A stretch of DNA of 64,000 nucleotides from JACJYC01 sp964558465 (lineage in GTDB: Bacteria; Bacteroidota; Bacteroidia; Chitinophagales; Saprospiraceae), in NCBI GenBank assembly GCA_964558465.1, contig CAZLEF010000034.1, positions 3,306-67,305 of the forward strand. Direction: 5' to 3'. The position numbers were made by a program, and so were the translations under genes. The notes under the pieces are model-generated. The model had not been told where the DNA came from. It made no database searches and was given only the letters and a program-made list of their open reading frames with translations. Shown here one piece after another: positions 41,060 through 51,010 of this stretch. The first letter of the stretch is position 1; each line of letters starts with the position of its first letter.

Positions 41060-43009
41060 ATGAAATACCCGGTATTCTTCCTTTTCACATTTATCGCCCA
41101 CTTTTTGCACAGCCAGAACCCGATTTTATCCTGGGAATCGCTTCCACACATCCGCGACGGGGTGAAGATCCGGGCGGCCTCCTCTTACAACCCGACGGGG
41201 CGCACCTACCGGGACTTCCGGAATTACACCCTCGAAGACGGCGACGGATTTGAAATGGCCAACCTCCGGGGGGAACAGGGCATGCTCGTCGGCATCTGGT
41301 TTACGGCTCTGCCGGACGGGGATGTGCGGTTCGGTCCCGGGCGCTTCGGAGATATCCGCCTTTGGATAGACGACCCGGTTTACCCGACCTACACCCAGCA
41401 GCGGGATATCCTGTTTTCCTGGCCGGGGTTTCCCAACCTGCAACCGCTCTGGGGTACGGCCGGCGGGGCGCAATGGGCGTTTCCCTGCCTGCCGTTCGAC
41501 CGGTCCTTCCGGGCAGCCGGCACAGAGACGCCCCACTGGTACCAGTTCACCACCCACCTGTACCGGGATGCAATGTCGTCGGAAGCCATTCCAACTTCAT
41601 CCCTGCGAGGTATCAATGAAAAACTGAAGGATTATGCGGGGAAATTTCCGGGCGAAAACCCGGGCAATCAGCTTCAGGCAGGCAAGGCATCTTTATTGCC
41701 GGGTAAAACCCTCCCGCTGTTCACCCAGCCTGGCGAAGGGGTGGTCCGGGCAATTTATTTCCAACCGCCCTCGGTTTCCAACTCGGTGGTCGACAGCATT
41801 TACCTGAAGCTGACGGTCGACGGGGAAACCGCCCCTTCGGCATATGTGCCATTGTCTGTCTTTTTTGGCGGCTACGAAAAAGCCCCGCTGAACAACGCCA
41901 AAGGTTTGCCTTGCGGGTTTGACGGCGAACAGCTCTATTTCTTTTTTCCCATTCCGTATTGGACGGGGTGTAATATCGAGTTGGAAAACCGGTCAGGAAC
42001 AGTCGCCGCCTTGCCCTACCGCATCCGTTGGTCGGACAAAGCCGACCTGCCCCAGACCGAAGCCGGTCATTTCCGGATCCGGTATAACAACGGGGTGTTC
42101 AGAAAAGCAGGCGAACCCGATTTCCCGCATGTATCCCTCCGGGGCAGCGGGCATATCGTCGGGGTTTCTGCCAACCTGGCCGGCAGCATCGAAGGCAATT
42201 TCAGGGTCTATATCGACGACGCCAGGACGCCCGCTATCGAAACCACCGGCGGCGAAGATTATTTCTGCCATGCGTTCGGCATCGACGTCGGGCTGGTCAG
42301 CCCCTTCCACGGCGGACTCGACGACAAGGTCGGCTACCGGTTCCATATCATCGATTATATCCCGTTCCAGCGCAGCATCATCCTGGGGCAGGACCACGGT
42401 CACAGCTATTCCCACGATACGGACGGCGTTTACCGCAGCGCCGTGTTTTATTACCACCACCCTTCCGAACGCCTGGTGTTGACCGATAGTCTGGATATCG
42501 GCCATGCTGCCGACGAAAAAACGCACGCCTTTGCTGTTTCCGGCAACAGAAAACGACTGCAAAAGGATACGGCCGCCTACGAAGGCAATTTTATTCAACC
42601 GTTTACGGATGAGGGTCGCTGGACAGACGGCGAATTCGTTTTCCGCCTGAAAATCGACCCGGGCAATACCGGCGTCCGGCTCCGGCGGCGGATCAACCAA
42701 CTGGCTTTTCACCAGGAGACCGGGGTTTTTATCGATGAACAGCCGGCCGGAACCTGGTTTGAACGGGGCTCTAATTACCAGTTGCTGAAAGAACAATTCC
42801 CGGAAAAACACCCGGGTTATCATCCCGACTGGAACGGGATTCCCAACCGGTTCAGGGATACCGAATTTGAAGTTCCACCGCATTTGACGGCCGGAAAAAG
42901 CGCCATCCGGGTCCGGCTGGTCGCCAAAGGCTCAAAGGCTGTTTTACACCCGGAGGATGCCGGAATGGTGAACGCTTATTGTTTTTGGGCGTATAGCTAC
43001 CGGGATTGA
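41060..43009 (+). CDS. DUF2961 / GH172-type glycoside hydrolase
   Basis: A 649-residue secreted protein with a signal peptide in the first ~18 residues (MKYPVFFLFTFIAHFLHS). DUF2961 features are SYNPTGRTYRDFRNYTLEDG near the N-terminus and the block TTGGEDYFCHAFGID with the family's Glu and Asp, then HGHSYSHDTDGVYRSAVFYY. DUF2961 contains GH172 enzymes (difructose dianhydride synthase, alpha-D-arabinofuranosidase), so a furanoside glycan is a likely substrate. No SusC/SusD pair is nearby. The start overlaps no other gene and is preceded by a GAGCGGAGTCGAAG repeat word. Confidence 0.85.
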   Translation: MKYPVFFLFTFIAHFLHSQNPILSWESLPHIRDGVKIRAASSYNPTGRTYRDFRNYTLEDGDGFEMANLRGEQGMLVGIWFTALPDGDVRFGPGRFGDIRLWIDDPVYPTYTQQRDILFSWPGFPNLQPLWGTAGGAQWAFPCLPFDRSFRAAGTETPHWYQFTTHLYRDAMSSEAIPTSSLRGINEKLKDYAGKFPGENPGNQLQAGKASLLPGKTLPLFTQPGEGVVRAIYFQPPSVSNSVVDSIYLKLTVDGETAPSAYVPLSVFFGGYEKAPLNNAKGLPCGFDGEQLYFFFPIPYWTGCNIELENRSGTVAALPYRIRWSDKADLPQTEAGHFRIRYNNGVFRKAGEPDFPHVSLRGSGHIVGVSANLAGSIEGNFRVYIDDARTPAIETTGGEDYFCHAFGIDVGLVSPFHGGLDDKVGYRFHIIDYIPFQRSIILGQDHGHSYSHDTDGVYRSAVFYYHHPSERLVLTDSLDIGHAADEKTHAFAVSGNRKRLQKDTAAYEGNFIQPFTDEGRWTDGEFVFRLKIDPGNTGVRLRRRINQLAFHQETGVFIDEQPAGTWFERGSNYQLLKEQFPEKHPGYHPDWNGIPNRFRDTEFEVPPHLTAGKSAIRVRLVAKGSKAVLHPEDAGMVNAYCFWAYSYRD

Positions 43010-43182
43010 GTTGGCAGTTGGCAGTCTTTTCTGCCGTTCCCACTTTGTACCGCCGACGTCTCGTCGGTCGGGCCGGATGCCCATATAAATAGTCTGGAGT
43101 TGGCAAATTGAAAGTCATTTGAATAATAAATTTCGGCGTTCCGGAAATTTTCAGGAAATTACCAACGCAAAAAACACCCACT

Positions 43183-43650
43183 ATGGCCAAGATTAATTTC
43201 ACCCTCAATGGAAAACCGACAACCATCGAGGATTTTCCGGAGGATATGCCTGTCCTTTGGTACCTCCGGGATATTTCCGGTCTGACCGGCGCCAAATTCG
43301 GATGCGGCAAAGGTTTGTGCGGCGCCTGTACCGTTCACCTCGACGGGAAAGCCATCCGCTCCTGCAGCACCCCCATCACCGCGCTGGAGGGCGCCACCGT
43401 CACCACCATCGAGGGGCTTTCCGAAAACGGCGATCATCCGCTGCAAAAAGCCTGGATCGAAGCCAACGTCCCTCAATGCGGTTATTGCCAGGCCGGCCAG
43501 ATCATGAATGCGGCTGCCTTGCTGAACGAAAACCGAAATCCCTCGGACGCGGAGATCCTTGCAGCCATGGAAGGGAATCTATGCCGTTGCGGCACGTATA
43601 ACCGGATCAAAAACGCTATTCAACTGGCCGCCCAAAACATCGAATCATGA
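43183..43650 (+). CDS. Molybdenum hydroxylase [2Fe-2S] subunit (IorA-like)
   Basis: A 155-residue small subunit with two iron-sulfur clusters. The plant-type cluster Cys are in GAKFGCGKGLCGACTVHLDG and the second cluster in CGYCQAGQIM plus GNLCRCGTYNRI. It passes electrons from the molybdopterin subunit encoded directly downstream; the genes overlap by four bases (ATGA), indicating translational coupling. The family includes isoquinoline 1-oxidoreductase and aldehyde dehydrogenases of the xanthine oxidase group. The substrate is unknown. Confidence 0.93.
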   Translation: MAKINFTLNGKPTTIEDFPEDMPVLWYLRDISGLTGAKFGCGKGLCGACTVHLDGKAIRSCSTPITALEGATVTTIEGLSENGDHPLQKAWIEANVPQCGYCQAGQIMNAAALLNENRNPSDAEILAAMEGNLCRCGTYNRIKNAIQLAAQNIES

Positions 43651-45890
43651 ACGCACACATCACAAAAATTGACCGGCGGAATTTTCTGAAACAATCTTCC
43701 GTCGCCGGGGCAGGATTGATCCTGGCGGCCTACCTCCCGGGGTGCGCCAAACCCTCGGACGCCTATTCCGGGGCGAAATTCAGTCCCAATGTATTCCTGA
43801 CCCTCGACGGGACCGGCAAGGTGACCATCATCGCCCACCGCTCGGAAATGGGCCAGGGCATCCGCACCTCCCTCCCTGCCGTGGTAGCCGACGAACTGGG
43901 CGCCGACTGGGCCCGGGTAACCGTTCAACAAGCCGAGGGTGACGAAGACAAATACGGCGACCAGAACACCGACGGCTCCTACTCCATGCGCATGTTCTTC
44001 GAGCCGATGAAAAAAGTAGGCGCCACCGCGCGCATGATGCTGGAAAAGGCTGCCGCCGACCAGTGGAAAGTGAAAGCAGAGGAATGCAAAGCCCAAAACC
44101 ATACCGTGGTACACGAACCTTCCGGTAAATCGCTGGGGTTCGGCGAACTGGTGGAAGCGGCGTCCAAACTCCCGGTTCCGGAAGAAAGCGCCCTGGTCTT
44201 CAAAAACAAATCGCAATACCAACATATCGGAAAAAATACCGCCATCGTCGACCTGCCGGATCTGGTGCAGGGCAAAGCCGTTTTTGGGCTGGATGCGGAT
44301 ATCCCCGGCGCCAAAGTGGCGGTGATCCGGAGGTGTCCGGTGGCCGGCGGCAAAGTGGTCGGATTCAATGATGAAAAAACGCGGCAAGTGCCCGGTGTGA
44401 TCAATGTGTTTACGCTGGATTCACCTGGATTTCCCACCGGATTTGCCAATCCGCTGGGCGGAGTGGTGGTGGTAGCCGACCATACCTGGGCTGCCTTAAA
44501 AGGCCGCGACGCGCTGGAAGTAGAATGGGATTTTGGCCCGAATGCAAGCTATAATACGGCGGCGTATATGGCCGAACTGGAAACCAAAACCGCAAAGGAC
44601 GGCAAGGTCAGAAGGGCGGGCGGCAATGTGAAACAGGCGCAAAAGGAAGCGGACCTGACCCTCGAAGCGGTGTATAAAATCCCGCATATCGCGCATGCGA
44701 CCATGGAGCCCCCCTGCGGGACGGCCCGGTTTGAGAACGGCAAATGCGAAGTGTGGATCCCGGCGCAAAGCCCCCAATGGGCGCGCAACGAGATCGCCAA
44801 GGCCCTCGAACTGAAGGAAGAGGAGGTAACCGTCAACGTTACGCTGCTGGGCGGCGGTTTCGGCAGAAAATCCAAACCCGATTTCATGGTAGAAGCAGCC
44901 AAAATTGCCAAAATGCAAGGCGGGGCAGTCAAACTCGTCTGGACCCGCGAGGATGACATCCAGCACGACTTGTTGCACGCCTGCAGCGTACAGCGCATCA
45001 AGGTGACCCTGAACGACAACAAGGTGACCGGCTGGCAGCAGCGGTCGGCCTTTCCGCCCATCGGCGGCACGGACGATGCCACAAAACTGCATCCGGACGG
45101 CGGGGAGGTCAGCCTCGGTCTGATCGACTTTCCGTGGGATGTGCCGAATATCAGCCTGGAAACCCACGAAGCCAAGGCCATGACCCGCATCGGATGGCTT
45201 CGGTCGGTGGCTAATATCCAGCACGCTTTCGCCATCGGCAGCATGCTCGACGAGGTGGCGCATGCCCGCAAGTTGGATCCTGTACAGAATCTTCTGGACC
45301 TGCTGGGGTCCGACCGGCAAATCGACATGAAAGCGCTGTCCGAAGAATTTGGCAACTACGGTACCGAACTCGCCGATTATCCCTGGGATACGGGCCGCTT
45401 CCGGAAGACGATCGAGTTGGTGGCGGAAAAATCCGGCTGGGGTAAACCCTTGCCCAAAAACCAGGCCAGGGGGATCTGCGCGCACCGGAGTTTCCTCACC
45501 TATGTCGCCTGCGTGGTAACGGTAGAAGTAGATGACAATGGCAAACTGGTGAAGATTCCGGAGATCCACTACGGCGTGGATTGTGGGCTGGCAGTCAATG
45601 TGGACCGCGTGAAATCACAGTTTGAAGGCGGCGCCGTGTTTGCGTTGAGCGCTGCCCTGAAAAGCCAGGTCACCTTTGAGAACGGCCGGACGGTCCAATC
45701 CAATTTCGACGGTTTTGAAATTGCACGCATGAGCGATGCGCCGGATCAGGTATTTGTTCATTTCGTTGAAAGCAATGAAAAACCGACTGGGGTCGGGGAG
45801 CCGCCTGTACCCCCGGTTGCGCCGGCTTTGGCCAATGCGTATTTTGCGGCTACAGGCAAACGGCTTCGGGAGATGCCTTTGAGGGTGTGA
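43647..45890 (+). CDS. Molybdopterin-binding subunit of xanthine-dehydrogenase family oxidoreductase (IorB-like)
   Basis: A 747-residue catalytic subunit. The N-terminus has a Tat-type signal (DRRNFLKQSSVAGAGLILAA) ending near a Cys, so the folded cofactor-loaded enzyme is exported and may be lipid-anchored. Cofactor and active-site motifs are GGGFGRKSKPDFMVEAAKIA, the segment QSPQWARNEIA and, near the C-terminus, GVGEPPVPPVAPALANAYF with the catalytic Glu of the family. It is coupled to the small subunit by a four-base overlap. No FAD subunit is adjacent, as in IorAB enzymes that pass electrons to a cytochrome. The substrate (aldehyde or N-heterocycle) is undetermined. Confidence 0.92.
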   Translation: MNAHITKIDRRNFLKQSSVAGAGLILAAYLPGCAKPSDAYSGAKFSPNVFLTLDGTGKVTIIAHRSEMGQGIRTSLPAVVADELGADWARVTVQQAEGDEDKYGDQNTDGSYSMRMFFEPMKKVGATARMMLEKAAADQWKVKAEECKAQNHTVVHEPSGKSLGFGELVEAASKLPVPEESALVFKNKSQYQHIGKNTAIVDLPDLVQGKAVFGLDADIPGAKVAVIRRCPVAGGKVVGFNDEKTRQVPGVINVFTLDSPGFPTGFANPLGGVVVVADHTWAALKGRDALEVEWDFGPNASYNTAAYMAELETKTAKDGKVRRAGGNVKQAQKEADLTLEAVYKIPHIAHATMEPPCGTARFENGKCEVWIPAQSPQWARNEIAKALELKEEEVTVNVTLLGGGFGRKSKPDFMVEAAKIAKMQGGAVKLVWTREDDIQHDLLHACSVQRIKVTLNDNKVTGWQQRSAFPPIGGTDDATKLHPDGGEVSLGLIDFPWDVPNISLETHEAKAMTRIGWLRSVANIQHAFAIGSMLDEVAHARKLDPVQNLLDLLGSDRQIDMKALSEEFGNYGTELADYPWDTGRFRKTIELVAEKSGWGKPLPKNQARGICAHRSFLTYVACVVTVEVDDNGKLVKIPEIHYGVDCGLAVNVDRVKSQFEGGAVFALSAALKSQVTFENGRTVQSNFDGFEIARMSDAPDQVFVHFVESNEKPTGVGEPPVPPVAPALANAYFAATGKRLREMPLRV

Positions 45891-45904
45891 GCCCGCCTAC
45901 TCCG

Positions 45905-46117
45905 AAGCTACGGCGGATGAGAGGTGAGAGGGTGAGAGTGGTGAGAGGGTGAGAGTGGTGAGAGAGTGAGAGTGGTGAGAGGGGTGAGAGGGGTGACGAA
46001 GTCTCCTCCTCAAGTCCGTCCGCATACGGTCGGAAAAATCTCCCATCACCAAGTCTCCCCATATCCAAGTCACCAAGTCTCCCTATCACCAAGTCACCTC
46101 GCCTCCAAGGCTCCCCA
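45905..46117. repeat. GTGAGAGG array facing CACCAAGTCTCCC array
   Basis: After the IorB-like gene, seven or more GGTGAGAG words are followed by repeated CACCAAGTCTCCC words of roughly complementary sequence. They fill the 227-bp gap to the convergent DUF6090-like gene. No coding potential beyond the repeat and no classical terminator. Confidence 0.75.
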
Positions 46118-46795
46118 TCAAGTCTGCGACTTGTCGAGGGCAGTTTCCAGGTCCTTGATCTTGGACAGGGTTTTGTGGGCAAAATCGAGATAAAGCTGGA
46201 TAAAGATAAAGCGGTGCTCCTGGAGGGTGAGCAATTCCTTATCCCGGGTATCCGTCCAATCCTGCAGTTTCATGTGGAAAAAGGAGAAGAATTTTTGTTC
46301 CTCCCAGGCGCTTTTTTCGGTTTGTTCGTCCAGGACCTTGCCCAGGTAGATGATGCGCTGGTAATAATTTTCATAGAGTTCGACGATAGCGGTCAACAGC
46401 GCCTTGTCGGAGATCAGGTCGAGGGAGCCTTCGGAGACCATCGATTTGTAGGCGCCTTCGATGGGAAAGAAGGTGGTATTGCCCACTTTTGCCCTGAAAA
46501 GGGAGTCGATATGAGGTTTATCGGCGGGGCCTGACCGGGGCAAAATCCGGATAATTTCCTGCAACATTGCGATCCGGTTGGTTTGGTCTTCGATCGTGGC
46601 ATTTAGGTTATCCAGGTCGGAAGTCAGGTTTTTGCGGAACTCCGACAAATAAAATTTTTCCAGTTTCAGGTCCTTTTGTTTTGCCGCCCAATTATTGAGG
46701 GCAAATGCGATCAGGACGCTCAACAGAACGGTCATGAACTCGGCGACCAGGCCAGGCAACATGGGTTTTATCCTGGAAAGTAATTTATGCTCCAT
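46118..46795 (-). CDS. DUF6090-like membrane-anchored protein
   Basis: A 225-residue protein with one N-terminal membrane helix (AEFMTVLLSVLIAFALNNWA) followed by helical, charged sequence (EKFYLSEFRKNLTSDLDNLN). This resembles the DUF6090 group of Bacteroidota, whose function is unknown. A predicted periplasmic or cytosolic coiled-coil-like domain makes up the rest. The start is the ATG of MEHKLLSRIKPM; an upstream in-frame start would add 25 residues with no family support. It is convergent with the IorB-like gene. Confidence 0.65.
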   Translation of the reverse strand: MEHKLLSRIKPMLPGLVAEFMTVLLSVLIAFALNNWAAKQKDLKLEKFYLSEFRKNLTSDLDNLNATIEDQTNRIAMLQEIIRILPRSGPADKPHIDSLFRAKVGNTTFFPIEGAYKSMVSEGSLDLISDKALLTAIVELYENYYQRIIYLGKVLDEQTEKSAWEEQKFFSFFHMKLQDWTDTRDKELLTLQEHRFIFIQLYLDFAHKTLSKIKDLETALDKSQT

Positions 46796-46998
46796 GTACA
46801 GTCGGTGCTTTAAAAGGAGGTTTTTTTGTAGAAACGAAGATACGGTGGTTTTTGCCGCCTGGAATGGCATTCATCCAAAAATAAAAAATCAGCATAAAAA
46901 GCAATCACTGATCGCCCGGGGATTGCACCGGCATATTCCGGCCGGTCGCCAAACAGATGTAATGTAACCGGAAGACCCGGAGGGCCCATGAGAATGGT

Positions 46999-48126
46999 TT
47001 AAGGTTCCGGATGATTTTCGAGAAAATCTTTTGGCGACAGGCCTGTGCTGTTTTTAAATACCCTGTTGAAGGTCGCTTTTGAGTTAAACCCGCAATCCAG
47101 TGCGATGGACAGCAGGTTGTACCGGTTGTTGGCCGGATCCCTGGCTGCTTTTTTGAAAGCTTCTATGCGGAAATCGTTTACAAACTGGTTAAAATTTTTT
47201 CCAAAGCCGGTATTGATCACCTGAGATATCAGGCTGACGGAGGTATCGAGTTTGGAGGCCATTTCCCGGATCGTAAGCTCCGGGTTCAGGTAGACGGCTT
47301 CCTTTTCCATCAGCGACTGCACTTTTTCTTTCCAGGTCCCCAGTTCTTTTGGATTCAATTCGGAGTTGACCGGAATTTTTTCCCGGGGCTCATAGTGGAG
47401 GTAAATGGTCGGCGCCTGGAAAAAACCCTTCAGGCTGATGATATAGAGTAAAACCGCCAGGAAGAAGTACTCCCACCAGTTTTGGGTGAAACTGAGCCCT
47501 ACGCCAAAGCTGTTCAGGGCGTTAAAGATCCATACCAGGGTAATCCCCAGGGAAAGCAGGTAGAGGTAATTGCGGTACCAGTTCAGGCTTATTTCATGGG
47601 TATTGGAGTAAGCCGTTTCGATCCAGCCCCGGTAGCGATGGTAATGCCGGATCGCTTTATACAGGTAATAATAATTGGAGATCAGGGTAGCCACCTGTAA
47701 CACCGGATAAACATACGGAAGATCAATGTTGGACATCCAGTATTGCACAAAGGACCGGCCCTGTAAAAACACCGCCAAGTGGTACAGGAAATAGATCAAA
47801 AAAGGAGCCAGATGCCAGCCATGCCTTTTACCGAACCGGAAATCTTCGTTCGTTTTGCTGACCAGATAAAAATAAAGAACAGGGCCCGCCAGCAATCCGG
47901 GGTCATAGGGAAAAAAGAGCAGTTCGTCCCACATTACATTGATCCCCATAAACCCGAGGGTGTACGGCAGGATCAGCAAACAGGTGAGGAACAACAGGAG
48001 ACTGAACAGGTAATCAGACAAGCGACCCTGCCGGAAGCCGCGAACAAGGGAGAGGACCCCGAACAAAACGCCCTGAAAAGACCCGATCAAAAGTGTAACG
48101 GAATAGATATTGAAATTCACGACCAA
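46999..48126 (-). CDS. AraC-family regulator with N-terminal membrane domain
   Basis: A 375-residue protein. Residues about 1-235 contain seven or eight hydrophobic helices (for example SVTLLIGSFQGVLFGVLSLV and WEYFFLAVLLYIISLKGFF). After a linker, residues about 270-372 form an AraC DNA-binding domain with two helix-turn-helix units (EMASKLDTSVSLISQVINTG and ALDCGFNSKATFNRVFKNST, then GLSPKDF). Such membrane-tethered AraC regulators are common in Bacteroidota and respond to extracellular or membrane signals that are generally unknown. No dedicated target is evident; the DUF2807 gene 76 bp upstream on the same strand is a candidate. Confidence 0.88.
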   Translation of the reverse strand: MVVNFNIYSVTLLIGSFQGVLFGVLSLVRGFRQGRLSDYLFSLLLFLTCLLILPYTLGFMGINVMWDELLFFPYDPGLLAGPVLYFYLVSKTNEDFRFGKRHGWHLAPFLIYFLYHLAVFLQGRSFVQYWMSNIDLPYVYPVLQVATLISNYYYLYKAIRHYHRYRGWIETAYSNTHEISLNWYRNYLYLLSLGITLVWIFNALNSFGVGLSFTQNWWEYFFLAVLLYIISLKGFFQAPTIYLHYEPREKIPVNSELNPKELGTWKEKVQSLMEKEAVYLNPELTIREMASKLDTSVSLISQVINTGFGKNFNQFVNDFRIEAFKKAARDPANNRYNLLSIALDCGFNSKATFNRVFKNSTGLSPKDFLENHPEP

Positions 48127-48202
48127 CCAAATAAATGGACTACCTCCGCCGGATCAACAATCTGTCAATCTCCCTTGTCCGATTAAAAATTCAACCAGTT
48201 TG

Positions 48203-49117
48203 TTACTTGAACAAATGTATGCTTTTTCCCGCAAAGGTGGCTTCGACTTTTAATAATAATTCCCCTCTTTCCCCGGACGAATCCACCTTGTAAATTTCGG
48301 TCCCAACCGGGAAACGTTCCTTTCGGGATTGAAGCGGCATAAAGTTCGTACCATAACTGAACTGCCGTTCGGGTGGTCCCTGAATGACCACGCTAACGGT
48401 GGATATCCTGTTGTTGTACACTTTCAGGTCAATGTACACGACCTCCGTTTTTTCGACCTGCCGGTCCTGTTCGCTGGACAACAGGTTTCCGGGTCCTCCG
48501 GCCATATTGACATTGACCCTGGCGGGGTTGCCCGAATAAACGACCTTTCCCCGCCCGGCTACATAACCCTCCACCTTATCCGTCGCAAAGATGTGGGCGG
48601 TACCCCAACTGGTGATGTGTACGAGGACGGATTCAGCCGTGAGTCTGGAGGCGTCAACGCTGCCGGTCCCAAGGTTAACCTTCAGTTCCCGGGCTTTACC
48701 TTCAAGGCTCACCGAACCCACCGGATTGACGAGGTTGAAGGTCGGCACATCGATACCGGTTACTTTGTAATCTCCATAACCGTTGGTTTCGAGGTTATCG
48801 ATAAAGGCTGCCCCGATCTTGATAACAACGCCCTTGGAGGCCTCGATCCATCCCTTCTGGCTGATCCGGAGTTCGCTTCCGGATTCGGAAACCTGGATAT
48901 GGTCCAGGATATTTTTATCGGATGTAATTTCCAGGAAAGGGTAACTTTTACAGACGATTTCGACTTCGGCCGGAAATTCCACCGCCACCGAGGTAAAAAT
49001 TCCCATGGCGCGTTTTGAGGTCTGTATATCCCCGTTTCCTCTTACCAGGCCGCTGGTCTGGGCCTGGAGGAAAATCGCGGGCAAAAAGGCAACAACGAAA
49101 AAGATCAATTTTTTCAT
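48203..49117 (-). CDS. Head-GIN domain protein (DUF2807)
   Basis: A 304-residue exported protein with a signal peptide (LIFFVVAFLPAIFLQAQ). The body is a repetitive right-handed beta structure of the GIN/DUF2807 type: MGIFTSVAVEFPAEVEIVCK, FLEITSDKNILDHIQVSESG, then ladder-like GTAHIFATDKVEGYVAGRGK. Head-GIN proteins are common in Bacteroidota envelopes and have no known enzymatic activity. It sits 76 bp upstream of an AraC regulator on the same strand. Its last ~90 residues (from about VNVNMAGGPGN) diverge from the repeat and may form a separate cap. Confidence 0.82.
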   Translation of the reverse strand: MKKLIFFVVAFLPAIFLQAQTSGLVRGNGDIQTSKRAMGIFTSVAVEFPAEVEIVCKSYPFLEITSDKNILDHIQVSESGSELRISQKGWIEASKGVVIKIGAAFIDNLETNGYGDYKVTGIDVPTFNLVNPVGSVSLEGKARELKVNLGTGSVDASRLTAESVLVHITSWGTAHIFATDKVEGYVAGRGKVVYSGNPARVNVNMAGGPGNLLSSEQDRQVEKTEVVYIDLKVYNNRISTVSVVIQGPPERQFSYGTNFMPLQSRKERFPVGTEIYKVDSSGERGELLLKVEATFAGKSIHLFK

Positions 49118-49351
49118 AAATCTGCGTTTTGAATAAATTCGAGGGTAAAATTACCAGGGGAGGAAGGGCAAAATCGACTCAAAGAAAGTTGAGACGTCTC
49201 ATATTAGCCATTTGAGACCAGGCCGGTTTCAACCGGGGCCAGAATAAGTTTCAGGTAAAGAATTCCTGGTTCGCCGAACAGGCATTCGGCGCCACTTTCT
49301 TCCGATTGATATTCTTAGATGAGCTTGCCGGAAGTAACGATCGGATTGGTG
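49118..49351. other. Spacer between GH13 gene and head-GIN gene
   Basis: Contains the palindrome GAGACGTCTC at about 49190, a nearby TTTGAGACC word, and CCGGTTTCAACCGG at 49223-49236. These could be an operator and the terminator stem of the upstream amylase gene. No promoter box is convincing. Confidence 0.4.
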
Positions 49352-50836
49352 TTAACTCCCCTCCACAATCCGGTATTCAAACGGCCCGATGATCCCCAGC
49401 TCGCCATTGGTTATGGCTATTCCATTCTGGCTATCCCGCCAGGTCAGGGTCTTATCCCGTTCAAGGGCAGCCAACCGGACGCCTTGCGCCATATGTTCGC
49501 TATAATTGACCACCACCACGCTTCGCACCGCGCCGAGTTCCCAGATCCAGGCCAGCACCGACCCGGCATTGGTCAGGGCTTCCACTGCCAGTTGTTTCCA
49601 GGATCCCTTCCGGAATACTTCATCTTTGGTCAGCCGGCAAAGTTCATCATAAAAATACCAGGTACAGGGGCAAACGACTTTCACCCAGGGATGGGTCGGC
49701 AGGGCTTTGGTTTTTGCGGTAAAACAGCCGCATCCGGCTTCTTCAGGCTCACGGCCCAGTTGAACCGGGATTTTGACCCTTCTGCCTTCCCACTGACCGT
49801 CGTAATAGAAGCGCATGCCCGGCACTGTTGCTGCAATGATGGCTGCGGCTTCGGCTCTTTGCCTGGAAAAAATGCCGGCTATGCGTTCTTCATCGTGGTT
49901 TTCGAGAAACCGTACCGAGCGCTCCTGGTAATCCTGTTCCGCCATGAGGTGCCACCGGATGGGGTCCACATTCCTGCTTTTCAGGCGATCGGTCAGGGTT
50001 TTATCATAAGTATAGTCAAAACCGAGGTATTGCAGCCTGCTTTCCAGGTTCCAGTACGCCTCGGCAATAAAAACAAAATCAGGCGCTTTGGCCTTGACCG
50101 CCTGGATGGCCTGTTCCCAGAATTCGGTTTCCGGCGAGGGCGTATTATCCTCCAGGGCCTGATCCCAGGTGCGGTTGAAAACGTCGGTCAGCGCCAGCAT
50201 AGCCATATCGCAACGGACACCGTCGCAGACCTCCGCCAGTTGAAGCAATTGTTTTTGCATGAACGCCCTGGCTGCCGGGTGGAAATAATTGACCTGGGCG
50301 GTATCCTGCCAGGCCCCGAAATAAGGGTCTTTGCCGTGCGCGGTGACCTGCCCTGCCGGATTGCGGTAATAGGTGTAGGGGTCGGCCTTCAGCCATTCCT
50401 CCGAAGGATGGAGGAACAGATCGGGCTGCTCCCGGTGCAAACTGCTTTCTGCATGAAAATGATTGGGAATAAAATCCAGGATCAGTTTCAGGCCTTTTTC
50501 GTTGAGCGCTTTTTTTAACCGGAGCAATTCGTCGCGGTTACCCAGTTTGGCGTGGACCTCGTACCGGTCGATGGCGTAAGGGGAGCCGATCACGTCTTCC
50601 GGTTGCCAACCCGGCAGGGTCTCCGTGTAGGCTTGTTTCAGGTCGGGTACAAAAGCATAACGGGGCACGGCTTCGTCGGGAGTCTGCCAGACACCCATCA
50701 ACCATACATAGTCCATGCCTCTGCCGGCCAAAAAATCCCAGAAAGCCGGTGGAATATCCGGCAAACCCGCTCCGGCGCCGAACCTTCGGACCCAGACCCG
50801 GGTGTTGATTTCGTATAATGCTGGATGATACGCCAT
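49352..50836 (-). CDS. GH13 alpha-amylase family glycosidase
   Basis: A 494-residue cytosolic (no signal peptide) (beta/alpha)8 glycosidase. The four family regions are DFIPNH (121-126), DGVRCDMAML with the nucleophile Asp210, FIAEAYW with the acid/base Glu259, and FLENHDEERI with Asp315. It begins with YEINTRVWVRRFGAGAGLPD, a type seen in Bacteroidota GH13 proteins of unassigned specificity. The C-terminal beta domain starts around residue 400. The start at MAYHPALYEI is chosen because the preceding in-frame codons cover a TTGATTTG repeat. No polysaccharide-utilisation genes are adjacent, so it may act on glycogen or maltodextrins. Confidence 0.9.
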   Translation of the reverse strand: MAYHPALYEINTRVWVRRFGAGAGLPDIPPAFWDFLAGRGMDYVWLMGVWQTPDEAVPRYAFVPDLKQAYTETLPGWQPEDVIGSPYAIDRYEVHAKLGNRDELLRLKKALNEKGLKLILDFIPNHFHAESSLHREQPDLFLHPSEEWLKADPYTYYRNPAGQVTAHGKDPYFGAWQDTAQVNYFHPAARAFMQKQLLQLAEVCDGVRCDMAMLALTDVFNRTWDQALEDNTPSPETEFWEQAIQAVKAKAPDFVFIAEAYWNLESRLQYLGFDYTYDKTLTDRLKSRNVDPIRWHLMAEQDYQERSVRFLENHDEERIAGIFSRQRAEAAAIIAATVPGMRFYYDGQWEGRRVKIPVQLGREPEEAGCGCFTAKTKALPTHPWVKVVCPCTWYFYDELCRLTKDEVFRKGSWKQLAVEALTNAGSVLAWIWELGAVRSVVVVNYSEHMAQGVRLAALERDKTLTWRDSQNGIAITNGELGIIGPFEYRIVEGS

Positions 50837-51010
50837 TTTAAGTTGAGGATGATAATATTTGTTGATTTGTTGATTTGATGCGGGAATCACAAAGAGCACA
50901 ATTTCCTTCGCGTACTTTGTGGAATCTTGGTGTCTTTGTGGTTAACCTTACAATTAGCCAAGTTGAATTTTAGAATCCGAGAGGACATATAAACCTATCC
51001 AAAACTCTCC

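Noticed and set aside
49319..50518. A 399-codon frame antisense to the GH13 gene
   Set aside because: The GH13 catalytic motifs are all on the minus strand; the plus frame is a shadow.
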